Program-made: the position numbers and the translations under genes
DNA from: Kingdonia uniflora
Taxonomy: Eukaryota > Streptophyta > Magnoliopsida > Ranunculales > Circaeasteraceae
NCBI GenBank assembly: GCA_014058105.1
Contig: JACGCM010002692.1
Coordinates: 62,001 to 126,000, forward strand
Reading direction: 5' to 3'
DNA length: 64,000 bases
Shown here: piece after piece, positions 63,701-64,000 of the stretch
Layout: each line of letters starts with the position of its first letter
Position numbering within the stretch: position 1 is the stretch's first letter
Notes under the pieces: model-generated
Seen by the model: only the letters and a program-made list of their open reading frames with translations
The model's database searches: none
Told to the model about the DNA's origin: nothing

Positions 63701-64000
63701 GGTCAAAACTTCTATGCGGGAGTATTGTGATTTATTTTCACACAATCCTAGCATGTTGTCAGTCGAAATGAAACTTATAAAAATGATTCACCCTTTCAAA
63801 TGTGTTACCGCCAGCCAAGCTTCTCTGAATTGCTATCTAACGCATCAGTGAGGTTTAAAATCCGTACCGATCAAAATATCAAGCCGGGAGTATTGTGGGT
63901 CATTATGTATCTATCCTTGCATGTTGTCAGAGGAAATGAAACTCTTTAAAACGATCCAATCTCTCAATCGATTTGTCGGCAGCCAAGCTTCTCAGAATTG
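60761..64000 (+). repeat. Array block 12: M-A-B-C-D-E-M-A-X-B-C-D-P-K-L-M-A order
   Basis: About 19 monomers returning to the A-B-C-D order typical of the left part of the window. The array is still intact at the last base, so the window ends inside the satellite. Confidence 0.75.
61263..61430 (+). repeat. Example of monomer type C
   Basis: Type C is the most distinctive type: AAAAGTGTTAAAA... then CAGCCTCTCAAACAAGTTG, GGTGCAAAATCCG, and CCGGTCATTAATTCAAACCA in place of the usual CCGGTCAAAACTTC. Its right end GTGAATTATTTGG is also private. It almost always follows B or X and precedes D. Confidence 0.85.

Larger units (their letters stand above)
1..64000 (+). repeat. Satellite DNA array, 168-bp monomer, head to tail
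   Basis: Every part of the window aligns to one repeating unit of 168 bp, present about 385 times in one orientation. With position 1 at CATGTTGTCG, the consensus landmarks are GAAACTCTTAAAAATGATCC near 18, CCTCTCAAACGAGTTGCCGG at 41-60, the HindIII box CCAAGCTTCTC near 64, GATCTAACGCATCGGAGAGG near 83, GTACGAAATCCGTACCGGTC at 102-121 and GGAGTATTGTGATTCATTTG at 136-155. My consensus is about 45% G+C. Copies differ visibly from one another but share variants in recurring sets. There are no transposons, unique spacers or inverted segments. Long pure arrays of nucleosome-length monomers are typical of centromeric or pericentromeric heterochromatin; that location is an inference. The array runs off both ends of the window, and I do not recognise the family. 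Confidence 0.97.

Noticed and set aside
1..64000. CRISPR array
   Set aside because: The repeats are directly joined with no unique spacers, and the unit is far longer than a CRISPR repeat.
1..64000. CENP-B box (NTTCGNNNNANNCGGGN)
   Set aside because: The nearest candidates, TTCGAAATCCG and TTCGTACCGG, lack the required A and CGGG at the right spacing. I found no match in the monomer types.
1..64000. Transposon or retroelement inserted in the array
   Set aside because: Every stretch aligns to the monomer. There are no target-site duplications, terminal repeats or foreign coding motifs, and irregular junctions are explained by deletions or chimeras between monomers.
1..64000. Telomeric or ribosomal repeats
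   Set aside because: No runs of TTAGGG or TTTAGGG type and no rRNA-like stretches are present.
1..64000. Assignment to a known centromere satellite such as the Arabidopsis 178-180-bp, rice 155-bp or human 171-bp families
   Set aside because: The landmarks do not match what I recall of these families, and the length differs. Without a database search I cannot place it.
1..64000. An ancient internal duplication inside the monomer (76 + 92 bp)
   Set aside because: The first 50 positions of a hand alignment of the consensus with itself at offset 92 gave only about 36% identity, little above chance for A-rich sequence.

Overview
The whole 64-kb window is one uninterrupted head-to-tail satellite DNA array. 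I see no protein-coding gene, RNA gene, transposon insertion or unique spacer DNA on either strand. The unit is a 168-bp monomer (roughly 385 copies, all in the same orientation). I number it from its recurring CATGTTGTCG box. Most copies share a HindIII site in CCAAGCTTCTC, a GATCTAACGCATCGGAGAGG block, a GTACCGG core and a GGAGTATTGTGATTCATTTGG block. A 168-bp unit close to nucleosome length, in a long pure array with multi-monomer higher-order repeats (HORs), points to a eukaryotic chromosome. A plant or animal centromeric or pericentromeric domain is most likely. I do not recognise the family, so I name no species or chromosome.

The monomers are diverged and fall into about 17 recurrent types, called A-P and X here. 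Types E and P lack 12 bp (156 bp long). Type K lacks 5 bp including the HindIII site (163 bp). Type X is a B-like variant. Types follow one another in preferred orders, so the array is a patchwork of local HORs. Layout: 1-2.6 kb mixed A-to-N order; 2.6-9.1 kb a 4.0-4.2-kb HOR in two copies; 9.1-14.0 kb mixed, with a near-copy of the window's left edge; 14.0-19.1 kb a K-L-M-N-O-P six-mer of about 990 bp; 19.1-22.9 kb mixed, with a recent 495-bp tandem duplication; 22.9-25.9 kb transition; 25.9-34.6 kb a B-C-D-E-F-G-H HOR (about 3.16 kb per doublet of units); 34.6-44.9 kb A'-H-I-J four-mers with a 7.61-kb long-range repeat; 44.9-48.1 kb an E-M-A-B-C-D order with a 2.16-kb period; 48.1-58.9 kb a 1.3-1.75-kb HOR marked by loss of the HindIII site; 58.9-60.8 kb K/L dimers and trimers; 60.8-64 kb A-B-C-D-E-M order.

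The many open frames of 60-285 codons are a by-product of the unit length. 168 is 3 x 56 and the consensus has no stop in one plus-strand frame, so runs of intact monomers read as a 56-residue repeat until a point mutation or indel stops them. I do not call these genes. The features most worth attention are the HOR structure, the truncated or chimeric monomers that record recombination (three different deletions of the same 75-76 bp), very recent local duplications, CpG-centred variation, a conserved dyad near the monomer centre, and a weak tRNA-like arrangement of sequence boxes.
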